From Nissolia schottii (Eukaryota; Streptophyta; Magnoliopsida; Fabales; Fabaceae), in NCBI GenBank assembly GCA_003254905.1, contig QANU01067122.1, forward strand, positions 263,972-327,971: DNA of 64,000 bases. Direction: 5' to 3'. The first letter of the stretch is position 1, and each line of letters opens with the position of its first letter. Shown here in pieces: positions 14,904 through 27,720 of this stretch. The notes under the pieces were generated by a model that searched no databases, had not been told where the DNA came from, and saw only the letters and a list, made by a program, of their open reading frames with translations. A program made the position numbers and the translations under genes.

Positions 14904-17900
14904 ATGGCACTGAGCACTTCTTCTTCTTCTTCTTCATTGCTTGTTCGTTCCATCTCAACCGTTTCATTCCCACCGTTGAAAAGTTCACTTTGGAGGAACC
15001 AATGTTCTTTTCGCCTTCGTGCTTCGGCAGCTCCCACCCAGAAAGCCCGCTTCGTTGCTCGCCGCAAGGAGTCCATTCCGGTTCGCCAACTCCAACGCCC
15101 ATTAAGTAATGTTAAGAGTGTTCCATATTTTCCTTTTCTCTCTTCTTAGCTTAGCTTCTGTAATTCCAAATGGAATGAATTTGGGAAATTTTGTTGCATT
15201 CATAATTTTAAGGAGTAAATAACTATTTTGCTCCTAAAAGTTTTCTTGTACTAATTTAGTCGTAACTTTTTAAAATTTAATATCAATTTAGTTTGAGGGA
15301 CAGATCTCACTAATTTCATTAGATGGGAATTCTATCTGGCTTATATGACACTCAACTGATATCAAATTTTAAAATGTTAGTATCATATTGATGTCGAAAT
15401 GAAAATGTTAAGTCTAAAGTGACTGTACAATTTTTTCCATGACTAAATTGATATTAAAATAAAAATGTTAGTAGCAAATTGGTTATTTACTTTAATTTTG
15501 ACTGTAACATTTTTGTGTGTGTGTGGGTGGGTGGGGATGCAGTTGAGTACATGCGGTTGCCTGCTAGTCAGTATTCAGTGTTGGACGCGGAGAGGATCGA
15601 GCGCGTGAATGAGAACACGTTCAGGTGTTATGTGTACAGGATAAAGTTCTTCTCCTTCGAGGTTACTCCGGTTTTGCTGGTAAAGGTGGAGCAGCAGCCT
15701 GATGGCTGTTGCATCAAGCTCTTGTCCTGCAAGGTGTGCAAGTGATACTTCATTCTTGTGTGTTTTTTCTCATCTCTCAACCCTGCATTGCGTATTAGTG
15801 CACTTGATTGTTCTGATTTATTGGGCTTAAACATCGCTGATGACAGCTGGAGGGCTCGCCCATGGTGGCTGCTCAGAATGACAAGTTTGATGGTGAGGAT
15901 TGATTGATTGTTGCATAACACATTATTGTAAGTGTATGATAGAGAGAGTTTTTTATTTTTTCCCTTCTTTTTCTTGGGCTGAGTGGGTTGAGATAATAGT
16001 TTAAAAAGAGAGAAATAATGATTTAAAGGTTAGTGTACACCATTGTTAACATAATAAAATGCAATTCTCTAGTTTATTATTATTGAATTCCCATTTATGT
16101 AGGTATATATTATATATTTAAAAAGTTCAAGTAGAAACTTTGAAAATATAATTAAGAATGTCTGCAAGCATCCTGGGAGTACGACACAAACATAACGACT
16201 ATTGTTATTGATATCTTCTTGATATCAAACCTAGAGAGCTGTTGGTTGTGCGTTTTGACAACTTGTATTAGAGCTCTTGATCATGGAAGCTTGGAATGGT
16301 AATCACGTGAATACTATATCAATCAAAGGCTACCTCAATGTCAGATTTGGTTCTGACAAGAGTTGTTGGTTGTGCATTCATGTGGTAGGTTTGGGTGGCA
16401 AGTTCAACTCTGTTTTTATAGTTGTGAGATGCAACAAAGGGATCAAGATCTGTTGCAGAATATTGCGTATCAAAGCACTTTTTGATTCACTGGCTCTGAT
16501 TGGTCACCATTTGTCTGCTGTAGGAGCATATGGAGGTCATGCTTGGGGGTACAGATAAACATCTTGCAACTTGATCCATACACTGTTCCATATCTTGAAG
16601 CTTTGTTGCTGACTTAAGAAGTCAAACCTGAGAAACAATCCAATTCTCAGACCTCTGATTCGCTCGACCATGTAAATCTTGCAAATAAGCCTTCATCCTC
16701 GCAGTCTGACGCAATTGAGGGCTATTATAGTTCTGAGTCCTAGTTCTTTGAATCCTCTGATGTGTCAAGTTAATCAAGGTGGAGGAGGTCTCTCCTATGA
16801 ACTTCCAAGAGTTGGTGAAGGTAGATGTTGAATTGAAGCCAGGTAAAGAAGCATAGGTAGATATTCCTACATTGTCACAAACCAGGACAGACTTCATTCA
16901 ACTGTTACCATCAGTTTAACCATAATTTTCAAACACATTCTGCACCACTTGTCTCTCCTTAGTCCTTACACAACATCCTATCCCTCAGGTACAGGTCACT
17001 TTAGGGCTCCTAATCCCATAGCTACTGTTTATATGGCTGCAATTGTTGTAGCCCCCTGAGACAATTGTTGATCCTGGCTGGTATCGAAATTCTGGAGCCA
17101 CAAAATGCCACTCTTGAGTTCTCTAATCTAATTCGCAGTTCTCCTTACCATGGCCAAGAACAACTAGATATGGCAAATGGTTAAAGATTCTTTGACCATT
17201 CATGCATATGTTATTCTGAAATTATTATTCTTTCCTGGAGAACTTCTAAGTTCCTTTCCGGCATTGAATTATTACATGTTCAATCTATTAACAAGATTTT
17301 GATTAGGGTAAGTAAATTAGTTAAGGATAGTGCAATCTATTTTGAATTTCATCTTACAAACTGTAGGTTAAATCCCAGGTCATCCATGAGGTGCTTCTTG
17401 GAAACTTGGACAAGAACGTTTTGTGCCAGTTCAATAAGTTTTCCTTCAAGTACTTCTCCTTGGTTCCATCCATGTTATACTTGGTGGGGCAGAAGGGGTT
17501 CTTTATCTTGGGAAGCTTTTGGCTTAGAGAATCTGTTTACAAACAAAGAAAAACATGAGATTACATTGAAATAGCTAAACTAGTGTAAAGGCTAATACTT
17601 GTTCTGCTTAGTGCTTCTGTTTAATGAAGCCCACTAGCTATTCATTGAAAGCAGCAAATGTGATGATTATGCCATTACATGTATTCCTTACCCTTCTTTA
17701 GAAAGGAAAAAAAGGAAAATCTGCATGATGTCATTCCATTTGGTTTATGCTAATTTCAGTAATGCCTTCTTTAATACTCTGAATGGTAATGCAGCTTTAA
17801 TGGTGAACCGGATATCATGTGACAGTGATTTGGATAAGTCATTGGTACAGCAACTCACATCAGATACTATAATTGAGGTACCACTCAGGTTTTCTTCCAC

Positions 17901-19620
17901 TAATGTGATTTTTCATTTATGGGCTTTCAGTTAAAATTGTCTTTGGATTTTTGTTTGGAATCCAGGTAAGCATTGAAATTCCTTTTGCTTTCCAATTAAT
18001 ACCAAAGCAAGCAATTGAATCAGCTGGGACTCAAGTCCTTGAACAAATTCTCAGGATTATGCTTCCCCGATTTATGTCACAGGTTGGTTTATCAAAACCG
18101 TAATATACATTTCATACATAAAAGAAGAAATTTATTAAGACTAGAAAAAAATACAAAAGAGGAGAATAAGGAATCCTCCAATTGCTGGGCCATTATTTAG
18201 AGGGTTTATACAAGTAGGGAGGGGAGGGTTACATGGGATAATTCTTCTAATAAAGGAATGCAAATAGAAAAGGAACAACTAGTGTACATAATGGAGGGTA
18301 CAGAGAGCAAAGGGATATTTAATTAGTAGTTGGAAAATAGGGAGAGAAGAGTCTCGCAATGGCCGTAAGCTTGAGTGTATCTATACTTCACCTCGTACCT
18401 CTAGATCACCTTGATGTGTGGGGAGATACGGAATAACACATTACTCAGATTGTTTTCTATCTCTTGTTTTATTTCTCTGTTCCTTGGTCAATTGTTGGTC
18501 CAATCTTCTTTACATGTAATACTTCTGTCTGGATGAAGGTATGAACTTGCAGTTGGCAGGCTTTTCTAAAGTTGCAATGTGTTTTTGGACTTGTGACAAA
18601 GATTGATGTGACTTTTGAAGCATTAAAGTATTAGTATGCCACAGTTATATAGTGGCATGTATTTAAGTTTGGGCTTGACCTGACATGTGACACTCCAAAA
18701 CTTATGTGGTGGTGTCGGGGGGATTAATTCGATAGGCTGCAGAGTGTTGTAAATCTCTTTTACAGTGAGCATTTGGGTTACTAGGATTAGGGTAGCTATT
18801 GTGTATTTTGTCCTTGTGGATCTGAGCCTAAAATTTGGTGTTTCATATGTTAAATTCTATGTCTATCGCCTACTCTTTTTCTGTAACACACCTAGTCATA
18901 ACAACTTTTGATGATGCAGAATAGAGAAATAGATTGCCTGTTATAGTAGGTATTTCATTACCCGAGGAGTTCATATATATGATATTTTGTCCCATAAGTG
19001 ATGCTATAAATTAGCTATCATCTACATTATTAGTACAAGAGCAGAGAGTCATGCATTTCAGATCTCATTTCAAAAGGTTTTTTTGTCGATATTGCTGCTT
19101 CTTTTTCCCCCCTCTATATGCATTTCAAGCTGAGATATCATCAGAATTTCATGACTTAATTTTGTTAATGCAAAATTTTACTTTGCCATCACTGCAGCAG
19201 TTATTTTTCTGGGGTGGTTGTTACGACACCCAAATCTATTCTTTCCACTAGCTATGACATTATACAAATCTATGCAAATAATTTACAGCTTACAGTATTT
19301 TTGTATTTAAAAAGGGTAGTGCCTTTTAACATTTAAAGAAACTTAGTAAGGCTATTTTTTTCATAATTGATTTCATTCTAGTCCTTTGGTTATTCATAGT
19401 TGCAACTTGCTTGTTCACTCGAGTAGCCAAGCTAGAGTTTATGGTTCTGTAATGAACTGCATGCTACACATAATCCTTTTCTCTTCTGATTTTAGATAAT
19501 GGGCAATTTATCAGTTATAATTTATTTTTCAAAATTTGTTATAAGCAGCTTGTGAAAGATTATCAAGCGTGGGCTTCCGGCGATACCTCGAGGCAGCCTC
19601 TTGGGACAGGTGAAATCTGA
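14904..19620 (+). CDS. DUF1997 family protein, predicted plastid, 6 exons
   Basis: Exons 14904-15105, 15543-15733, 15847-15892, 17795-17877, 17966-18082 and 19549-19620 join through GT...AG introns into 711 bases, 236 residues. The N-terminus MALSTSSSSSSLLVRSISTV is Ser-rich and followed by an Arg-rich stretch, as in a chloroplast transit peptide. The core includes LPASQYSVLDAERIERVNEN, FRCYVYRIKFFSFEVTPVLL and KLLSCKLEGSP, then IEIPFAFQLIPKQAIESAGT and LPRFMSQLVKDYQAWASGD, which I recognise as the DUF1997 family of cyanobacteria and plastids. No biochemical function is established to my knowledge. The closest Arabidopsis relative is probably At4g31115 (from memory). Introns 3 (1902 bp) and 5 (1466 bp) are long; intron 1 holds a MITE and intron 3 a Copia remnant. 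Splice sites and frame are intact, so the gene is probably expressed. Confidence 0.87.
15211..15494. mobile_element. MITE-like inverted-repeat element in DUF1997 intron 1
   Basis: The left end reads agtaaataactattttgctc and the right end is complementary to agtaaataaccaatttgcta. The arms continue imperfectly on both sides (for example the shared motif TTAATATCAATTTAGT). Roughly 280 bp, no coding capacity. The target duplication is unclear. Confidence 0.55.
16230..17575 (+). mobile_element. Remnant Copia-like retrotransposon in DUF1997 intron 3
   Basis: A primer-binding-like stretch TATTAGAGCTC near 16266 is followed by gag-like debris (DPYTVPYLEALL near 16570-16610), a damaged zinc-knuckle-like piece (CHKPGQTSFNCYHQF, about 16875), a degenerate protease motif with NSGA at about 17090 where Copia has DSGA, and the pre-integrase motif VSKLVKDSAIYFEFHLTNC at 17306-17362. 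Frames are repeatedly broken, and the integrase core and everything after it are absent. No matching LTR pair was found. Confidence 0.6.
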
Positions 19621-22020
19621 AATGGATGATACCGATTGCAACTGGAGCTGGCCATAAATTGTCATGTTCATAGGTTATACAAATTTCGCTTGTACTATTT
19701 GTATATTGTTTGTTATTTTATTTTATTCAAAAGTTTAGGTGGATTCGACATTGGGTCGGAGCATGCCTCAAGACTCTTGATATTTTATTAAGTAGATTTT
19801 TATGTTACTTTTAGGGCAAGATGGGATTGGGGGGAGAGGTGGGAAATTTGGAAAACTTTGCTAGTTATGATATTTCAATGATGATTGCAAGTGAATGGCG
19901 ATGTAATTTCCATAGTTAACAAAGAATGTGAAAGATTCACGAATTTGTACCTGGGTGATACAAGCTATTTTGGGAGGATTGAACTCAGGAAAGTGCAATG
20001 GGGCTTCTCTGGGGACCTTCTCTAATTCTTGTTGCAATGTTGCCGGATTGTTTGCCGTCCGTTCTTCCTAAATTTTGGAGGGCTGTATACTCACTAAATG
20101 AAAAATTTGCCAATTTGCTAAATGCAAGATATTGTTCATCTTGCCCTCTCATTTCCTTGCTTACTCATCCCTATGAAATTCCCTTTGTCGCCACTTTATT
20201 CTATGTTGAAGTTGCTGGTTTTTGATGTACACTCTTCTCTTGGTCATAGCGCCACTTCCTGCCGCTTCATAGGTGGAGTCATCAATTTCTAATGGCGATT
20301 GCTTCGGCAGCAATGAGGTCCCTCTGGTTAGAGAAGAAAGGTTCTCCTGGTGGCGTTGGCAGCTGTGGTGGCTCACCAGGATAGATATTGTCGTTGAAGA
20401 GAGCTTGTAGGCTCTAGCAATGTCAAACATGCCGCCGATAGTGGCAGTGGCGGAATTTGCCGATATGAGACTAGATGTAATGAGTTTTTTGAGGTCTAAG
20501 AAAAATTTCATTTTGAGCAAGGTTTTGTCGGGTCTTAGGAATCACTGATTGTGTTATGCTTGATGTCTTTTTTGGTATTAGATGCATTTTGCATTTTGAT
20601 TTGATTCAATCACACAAGAATAAGTGTTTTTTGAGGTTCAGAAAAGAATTTCTCCGGCTTGAGATGAGCTCATTCAACTCGTTACAAAATTCTGCGATCA
20701 TCAAAACCTTCTTACTTTTGTTCGAGAGCAAACTTGAAGTGATGAGTTAGAACATATTTTCAAGACTCATCAAACGCTTATAAAAATATTAATAGATAGA
20801 TGACCTGTAAAAAAATGAAAGAAAGTTCTTTAAATCAAATTGAAGCGATGATCAAAACATGATCAAGCATTTTGTGGTTGTAAAGGAAGAACCAAACAAT
20901 TTGGGAATGTAAAATCTGCAAAGTACACACCTTTCAACCAACCATAATTCATCTATTTTACAAGAAGCTTAGTTTTTAAGAAAATGCAGTTTCAAATCTT
21001 CTTTTCTAAAGTTCTACAAAAAAAAAAGGTGTTGGGATATAAGATCAGTGTATCAAACTTTTCCTAAACAGTTAAGAGTATCCTGAATGCAAAAGGCTAT
21101 TATGCTAATTGACAAGGTGTTGTCTGATATGTCGCATGATGGCAGAGTCAAGATTGAGGTTCTTATCAAGTCAAGTTTGTAAGTTTCTTTTTTGGTATTT
21201 TTGGGGCTCTTAAATTGCTTGGATTGGATACTCTTTTCCTCTTTAAAAAATCAAAGAGTTTATTTCACTAAGTTTTTTTCTAAAAAGATTTTTAATGAGA
21301 TATTCGCTTGCTTGCCGGTTTATTTGGTGAGTGTGGAGGGGGTGAGTGATGGTTAGTTTTGTTCCCTTAAAATTTTTGGTTGTTGTTTTTGGTTATCCCT
21401 GCTCGAATGCGCTTTTTCTGCGCTTAAACACTCATTCGCTCCAATTTTTTTTAATGTTTCTCTTAAAAAAATGTCATATAGAAAGACATAGAAACAAAAA
21501 TATTTTAAAATAGAAAATTATAAACATATGTAATAGCACATTGTATTTCACTATCAAGATTGCTAGAGATTTAAATATGGCACCCAAATGTTATGATATG
21601 ATTGAGAACGTTCATGTATTTGCCCATAGATTTGTACTTAGGGGATTTAAATTAGAACTAGATTCTGTTTCCTCGATGAGAAAACTATATCATATTCTAT
21701 CAAGATAGAAAGAGATAGGTACATTATGCTGCAGGAGGAAACGAAAGAAAATCAATTACCAAAGGTATTCACGTTGACGTAGTTCTTTTATTCTTTTATT
21801 TTGAAAAGTAATTTATATTATAAGTTTAATTTTAAAAGAGTTTTATACTATCATTTAATCATGTGTTGTTACATAAATAAAAATGGTGGAATCTTACTCC
21901 ATTATCTCAAGTCTTCCCAATAACAATGCATGATTGAATGATAATGTAAAACTCGTTTACAACATTGTGAATGCATAAAAATTAATATCTTATTTTAGAA
22001 CAAAATCTAAACTTTTTTAT
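19621..22020. other. Intergenic DNA, no supported gene
   Basis: DUF1997 3' flank, then mixed sequence. A GC-richer patch at 20225-20500 has a 119-codon minus-strand frame of no recognised family. The rest is AT-rich without clear exons, RNA genes or terminal repeats. Confidence 0.5.
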
Positions 22021-22023
22021 TGT

Positions 22024-22500
22024 TTAATAAAATACTATTAGGAAACACGGGCACTTTCTCATATTGTCGTGTCCTTGTGTCTGACACATCGTGGACATCG
22101 ACATACAAAGACACTCGTCTGACATACGTGTCGTATGTATTTGAAGTGTCAAAAAAAAATCATGATTAACTATGTTCAAGCATGTCTGAGAATTTTTTGA
22201 GTCTTGTCCGTGCTGTGACTGAATAAAAAATATTTTAAATACTAAATATTTTATAATAATATGGACGGTTAGAAAATTTGTAAGTATTAACACACGATAT
22301 CTAAATGTTCCATATATTTTGAAAGGGGTTTAAAAAATATTAAAAACTAGTAGTTTGATATCAATCAATGAAAATATTAGAGATTTATTATAAATATTTA
22401 ATTTTATACCTATATATATTGTGTCTATATCCTATAAAATTTTAAAATCAATGTGTCGTTATGTCACGTGTCGTGTCCTATGTCCATGTCAATGTGGGTG
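22024..22500. repeat. Dispersed repeat with GTGTCGTGTCC-type ends
   Basis: Both ends are rich in GTGTC/GACAC words (tcgtgtccttgtgtctgaca near 22070, and a tail around cgtgtcgtgtcctatgtcc near 22470) and flank an AT-rich middle. This resembles a family of dispersed plant repeats with such ends. The insertion-derived intron of KCS-2 (43527-43912) has comparable but more mutated ends. Classification is uncertain. Confidence 0.4.
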
Positions 22501-24654
22501 TGACTTAGAGTAATAGGTAGATAATGACTGTCCATTCATTGATTCTAGAATATACATTTTGTAGTGGTTCATGAATCCTACAACAAACCGTAGTGGACAA
22601 CAAAAATAAAAGTGACCTTGTTCCATCAAATATTTGTAAATTAAAGGAGTAATTGACAATTTGTTTGATATTATGAAACCCCAACTTTCCATTTTTGTTG
22701 GATTAAAGTTCAAGAGATGAAGGTTTTCTCATTTTCACATATCATTCATTTTTAATTGTTGGTAAAATTAACATTAGTATTTATAAATAACATGTTAATG
22801 AGAGATCATGATCATTTGAATTAAATTAATTAAATATATAACCTTTTACTCAGTATTGCTCGTTAGTTCAGCCAATATTCATTAGCTATTTAAGAGTAGT
22901 ACTAAATTGTAGAATTTTTGACTAAAAGTTAGAGTGTTTGTTAGATTGAATAAAATATGATCCACTAACTCATGTACAACAAGATATGACCTAATTTTTA
23001 TTTTCTTTTTAACCTATTTTGTAATATTTAAGTTTTGGCCCACATAATCACTTTTTCAAAAGACTAACTTCGTTATAGTTGTGCAAGTTAACAAGGCAAC
23101 GTATTCTCATTATACCGTAGCTCATTTCTCTCACATATGACATACACTAGTGGATAAGAATATTTACTTGTATTTGTGACTTGATTATGCAAGTGATGAA
23201 AATTGAATAACTATTCACTAAACCGCTTCAAACTAAAGCTAACTTCACTCATAAAGAAAGTTTAGGACATGTTTAGATTTTGTTTTCATTTCATCTTTAC
23301 AACCGATTTAATATTTTATATAATTAATTTCGTATGAAAAATTGTGAAAATAGAAAATATATCTGTGCAACTGAGTTTTAGGCAAGGCCAATGGGCGTTT
23401 TATGTCTAACCAAACAGAAACAAAAGTGTTAAGCGCAAATTGAAAGGTGACTTCAAATTTTAGTCTTAATTTTTATATCAATAGAAATCAAATTATTATA
23501 ATAGTAATAATAAAAACAATAATTAAATAGGTAACACTATGTTGTTGTTTGTAGTGCAATACCATGATCCTCAGACTAAGCAGAGGTGATGTGGAAGAGA
23601 TTCTTTCTAATTTAATCTTTTCTTGATTATCATCATCTTGGGCTACAAAACAAGGCAATGAATAAAGAATCGAGGGTTGATGTTGAAAAAGTTGACAGCT
23701 AATTAAAGCAACATCTGATACATACATGACCCCTTGTCCTGTTTATTTTCCTTAGCAACATATAGTTTGTGGTATGCATCATATTCTTTTCTTTCTTGGT
23801 CAGAACCATGTGCATGGTTTATAAAGTAATTGAGAAAAAAAAAACATCTGCAGCATTGGAGAGGAACCTGATTGTAAATAGTATATAAAGTGCCGTAAAA
23901 AGTTATATAAAAGTGAAAGATGCCTAGAATCTGTGTCACATATACATTCATTTTTACCATGAGTAAAATAAGAAACAGAGGAAATAAAAGATTTGAAGGA
24001 GAAAAAATTTCAGTGCTTTTTAACATGTAAGCCTTTTAGTGTCTCACGTTGATGTCGGATGAAGTGCTTGGAGAAATCTTCTAATGCTTGTAGACCAAGG
24101 AAAAATGTTTGCTTTGTACCATTATTTGACACATTAACTTTTGCATTACATAATTTGATCAAGCCAGATAATCTGTAAGCTTATTTGATAGAGTTTAGAT
24201 TGTGAAATTTGATTTGATACTTTTTTTTAACTTAGGTCATGCTTTGGATTGATTCAACCTAACTAAAATCTAATGCTTCTTTAAAAATCACATTTTTTTG
24301 AAGAAAAAATGTTGATAAATTATAAAGTTTTGTACTTTAATTAATATATTTACACAAAATTATGTTGTTTTTGAATCAATATAATTTATTTTAAAACATT
24401 TCTTGAACTTGGTTTCTTCTATTAAAAACTTATTCCGCATTTTTATATGTTTTTTAAACACCACCTTAATTTAATTTAACGCTGATATTAGTTGGATCAT
24501 TATTGAGTCGAGTCTAAACTTATAGAAATTACAATTAGGCTGGGATTGATTCCTTATTTAATTAGAAATGTATAGCCCTAAGAAAAAAAGGTGAGACAAT
24601 AATAATTTCATGATTTATCAAATGATAAACAATACAAAGTAGAAGTAAGAATTA

Positions 24655-24770
24655 CAGTTAGTCTATAGTCTAGTGATTATTTCTCCATCTCGTAAATTAG
24701 AGTCCAACGTTCGACTCTAATTCTCCTCACCTACAGCCTTAACTATATATAAAACAATTTCTCGTTAAAA
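24655..24770 (+). mobile_element. tRNA-derived SINE-like segment
   Basis: An A-box-like stretch (tatagtctagtgattatt, near 24670) is followed about 40 bases on by a B-box-like GTTCGACTC (about 24710), the spacing of an RNA polymerase III promoter. It does not fold as a complete tRNA. Low confidence. Confidence 0.35.
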
Positions 24771-25360
24771 TAACACAACTTATAACATGGTGTTTACTTC
24801 CTTAGAATGCTCATGCCATGTGGCATGAAACAAATGATATGGCTTAAAACTAGAGCCATGAATCCACCTGAGGTGAAGTTCAAATCATTATATCCTCAAA
24901 TTTGGAGGTAGACTCTGCCATTGGCTTTCAGGTACACTTTCATTTTCAGCATCTACCATCTCATATGACAAAACGTTTTCAGTGTCTTTAAGCCTTTCTC
25001 AAAAGACACTGAATTTGCGGTCCCAAAAGAAAATTACAAAAAGTGCATACTTTTGTTGTGCTCATGCTCTCCTTGTCCAATTTGTTTAATATTAGACTAT
25101 TGGGCCTATTAAAAAGTATCAATGACTTCATCAAAGTAGCACAAAGGATATTGAAATTTAATCCTTGATGATATAATAATCATGTACATGATAATATAGA
25201 TTAATAAACCTTTTGTTACCTGCACCGCTAAGGCTTCCAAAACTAATACCTTTTTAGGAAGAAAAAGTATGAAGTTTGCCACCTCCGCTGGTGATTAGTT
25301 AGACATTTCACTTAGTAGACAAGTGATTATCTTTTATATATAAACGGAAAATAAAAAAAT

Positions 25361-25672
25361 TAGTCGCCTAAACTATACATCATGTATACTTTAGTCTCCT
25401 AAACTATACATCATGTATACTTTTTTCTTGACTTTTAAAAATATGTAAATTGACTCATTAACATTTTAAAATAGTGTAAATTGACTTTTAATTAATTAAA
25501 TTATTCACATCTTTTTCCTCTTTCTCTTCTACTCTTCTTAAAATAACGTAAGGATAATTTGATAATATAAAAGACTATTTACATTGTTATAAAACATTAT
25601 AGGATCGATTTGCATATTTTTAGCATCAAAAAGTAAAAAAGTAAAGCACACATGATCTATAGTTCATGGAGC
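25361..25672. mobile_element. MITE-like inverted repeat with a doubled left end
   Basis: The unit cctaaactatacatcatgta occurs twice at the left (25367 and 25398). The right end at 25630-25672 contains its imperfect complement (catgatctatagttcatgga). No coding capacity. Confidence 0.5.
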
Positions 25673-26271
25673 TATAAATTGCTTTCTTTTCCTCTATATA
25701 AATTTACAGTTCTTTTTTCCTTATGTCTTGTTTCTATGAAATGTATGAGTGACAAAAGACAAAATGTGTCCCTGTTTAATCGGCTGTCAGCATTAAAATA
25801 CATTAACATAGTGAAGAGAAGAATATAGCATGTGGGTGTTCCACAAAGTCACATGATTATTAATGAAAAATATAAAAAAAGAGTACCTCGCATAATAACA
25901 AATCATATGGACATAAATGGTCTTGGATTAAGGAAGTTGTTGTCATGAACCGAATGTCAATTCTCTATTCATATCATTTGCACCCTGTAAGACAGCTAAT
26001 CCAAAAATGCCTGAGCTGTCTGATTCCCATTGGTTGTGAAGGGAAAGTAGGATGTGGAATGCAAGCATGAATTTTTGTAAGAAAATTGGAAAACCTACAA
26101 AAGAAATAGATATGCCTGAAGCCATAACAATTCCTAATTCCTAATGAATACAGAAAGTAGGTTCCTTTACTATTATAATAAGCCACATTCCACAACTGAT
26201 ACATGTCAATATGAGGTGTGCCTTGTTCCTTAGGAAATAAATTTAGTCATTAGTACAAGGGGATTGGAATA

Positions 26272-26412
26272 AGCCTTGGAGTAACGGTAAGGTTGTTGCC
26301 TTGTGATCTGAAAGTTATAAGTTTATATCCTAAAAACAATCTCTCCTTTGGGGGGGGGTAAGACAACATACATCTACCCTATCCAAATTCCATTAAGTAG
26401 GAGTCTTATGCA
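26272..26412 (+). mobile_element. Au-like SINE upstream of the ERF gene
   Basis: The A-box region gtaacggtaaggttgttgcc is followed by ttgtgatctgaaagttataa, a B-box-like segment, and the typical downstream signature of plant Au SINEs (a G-run, then gtaagacaacatacatctac and ccctatcc). It ends about 120 bases before the ERF start codon, so it lies in the promoter or leader. Family assignment is from memory of the Au SINE consensus. Confidence 0.7.
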
Positions 26413-26532
26413 TTGATCCACTCTTTTGTTATTAGTTTATAGTGCCCGCATTTGAATCATTTTTTCACCGATCAATGCTTCATCTCTGATTTACCGTGTG
26501 GAAGGATCTATAAGGAGGATACATTTCCAAAG

Positions 26533-27720
26533 ATGGAAAACTTCACCCAAAAGGAATCGCGAACTTGTTTGCAAGAAATGGCAATGGGATCAAAGCCTTT
26601 AGACATAGCAACTATAAGAGGCTCTCACTCTCTCTATGCTTCTTCTCATCACAACATTCATCATGCACTAAGAAGTGGGGCAAATTCATCATCAATACCT
26701 GAAAGGCCTCTTTCATTTTCAGATTCTACTTCAATGAAAGAAGAAGAAGCACCCTTTGGCACTTTCATTAGTCATGTCCCTCCAAATTTCTACATCCATG
26801 ATCAAGACCTCAACAATGTGCAAGAAGAGAAAAACCAATCCCTTAGCTCCATTCCTCTAAACCTCTTGGAAACTCTCCCAGCATTGACCACATCACCAGT
26901 TTCTGATGACTCATCATCACCTTCATTGACTTCTTCTCCTCCTTCTACAGCACCAAATTTCCCAAATTTGACTTTGTTTCTGCAAGAACCCTCCATGCTA
27001 TACTCACCACAACCCTCACACATCAAAAGTGGTGACATCATGTCAATATCTCCGTACCCCACATTTCCATTATCCCAATTTAGCCAAACACAGCACCAAT
27101 CACACAAAATCACCAAGAATCTAACAAACATGAGGTCCAAGTCATTCAATGAAAATTGGTTGAGCCCCAACAGGTCACAGCCTTGGAAGCATTGTCGTGT
27201 TGGTGGAAGGAGCAATAACAAGCTTTTCAAAGGGGTGAGGCAGAGACAATGGGGGAAATGGGTTGCTGAGATAAGATTACCAAGGAACAGGACAAGGGTC
27301 TGGCTGGGGACTTTCGACACCGCCGAAGACGCTGCCATTGCCTACGACACAGCAGCATACATACTCAGGGGAGAGCATGCACAGCTAAACTTCCCTGATC
27401 TGAAGCATGTGATCAAGGCAAATTCTCTGAATGGAAACACTGCTGCACTTGTGGAGGCAAAACTGAAGGCAATATCACAGGGTGGTGTAAGTGTTTGTTC
27501 TTCTTCTCATAGGAAGAAGCCTAATAGTAACATTGATTCAATAGAAGGGTCACAAAGCAATAAGGGCACGGATGAGATCAGTATTGGCAAATTGAGAAGT
27601 GATGAAAATGAGACAAGTGGTACACATCATGAGATGTTGGATTTGGGAACTGTTCAGTTGAGTAGAATGCCTTCTTTGGACATGGACATCATTTGGGATG
27701 CACTTTCAGTATCTGATTGA
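26533..27720 (+). CDS. AP2/ERF transcription factor, DREB A-6 type (ERF061/ERF062-like)
   Basis: An intronless gene of 395 residues. One AP2 domain spans about residues 230-290: it starts [20 protein letters not shown], continues [20 protein letters not shown] and ends [14 protein letters not shown]. Val after the WGKW tryptophan and Leu in EIRL match the A-6 (RAP2.4-related) branch of the DREB group rather than classical ERFs. The N-terminal half is Ser/Pro/Thr-rich and the C-terminus is acidic ([17 protein letters not shown]), plausibly an activation region. It should bind DRE/GCC-like promoter elements in the nucleus. The start is the first ATG of the frame; the frame runs upstream to 26452 but without another ATG. 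Exact orthology among A-6 members is unsure. Confidence 0.92.
   Translation: MENFTQKESRTCLQEMAMGSKPLDIATIRGSHSLYASSHHNIHHALRSGANSSSIPERPLSFSDSTSMKEEEAPFGTFISHVPPNFYIHDQDLNNVQEEKNQSLSSIPLNLLETLPALTTSPVSDDSSSPSLTSSPPSTAPNFPNLTLFLQEPSMLYSPQPSHIKSGDIMSISPYPTFPLSQFSQTQHQSHKITKNLTNMRSKSFNENWLSPNRSQPWKHCRVGGRSNNKLFKGVRQRQWGKWVAEIRLPRNRTRVWLGTFDTAEDAAIAYDTAAYILRGEHAQLNFPDLKHVIKANSLNGNTAALVEAKLKAISQGGVSVCSSSHRKKPNSNIDSIEGSQSNKGTDEISIGKLRSDENETSGTHHEMLDLGTVQLSRMPSLDMDIIWDALSVSD

Larger units (their letters stand above)
22501..26271. other. Long AT-rich intergenic region
   Basis: No protein-coding gene is supported. Identifiable items are a SINE-like segment near 24.7 kb and a MITE-like element at 25361-25672, listed separately. 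The remaining sequence is AT-rich with short random frames. Confidence 0.5.

Noticed and set aside
24655..24770. Functional tRNA gene
   Set aside because: Only A- and B-box-like words; no cloverleaf with a 7-bp acceptor stem could be drawn, so it is listed as SINE-like.
26802..27338. 178-codon minus-strand frame inside the ERF gene
   Set aside because: Antisense shadow of the AP2/ERF coding sequence.
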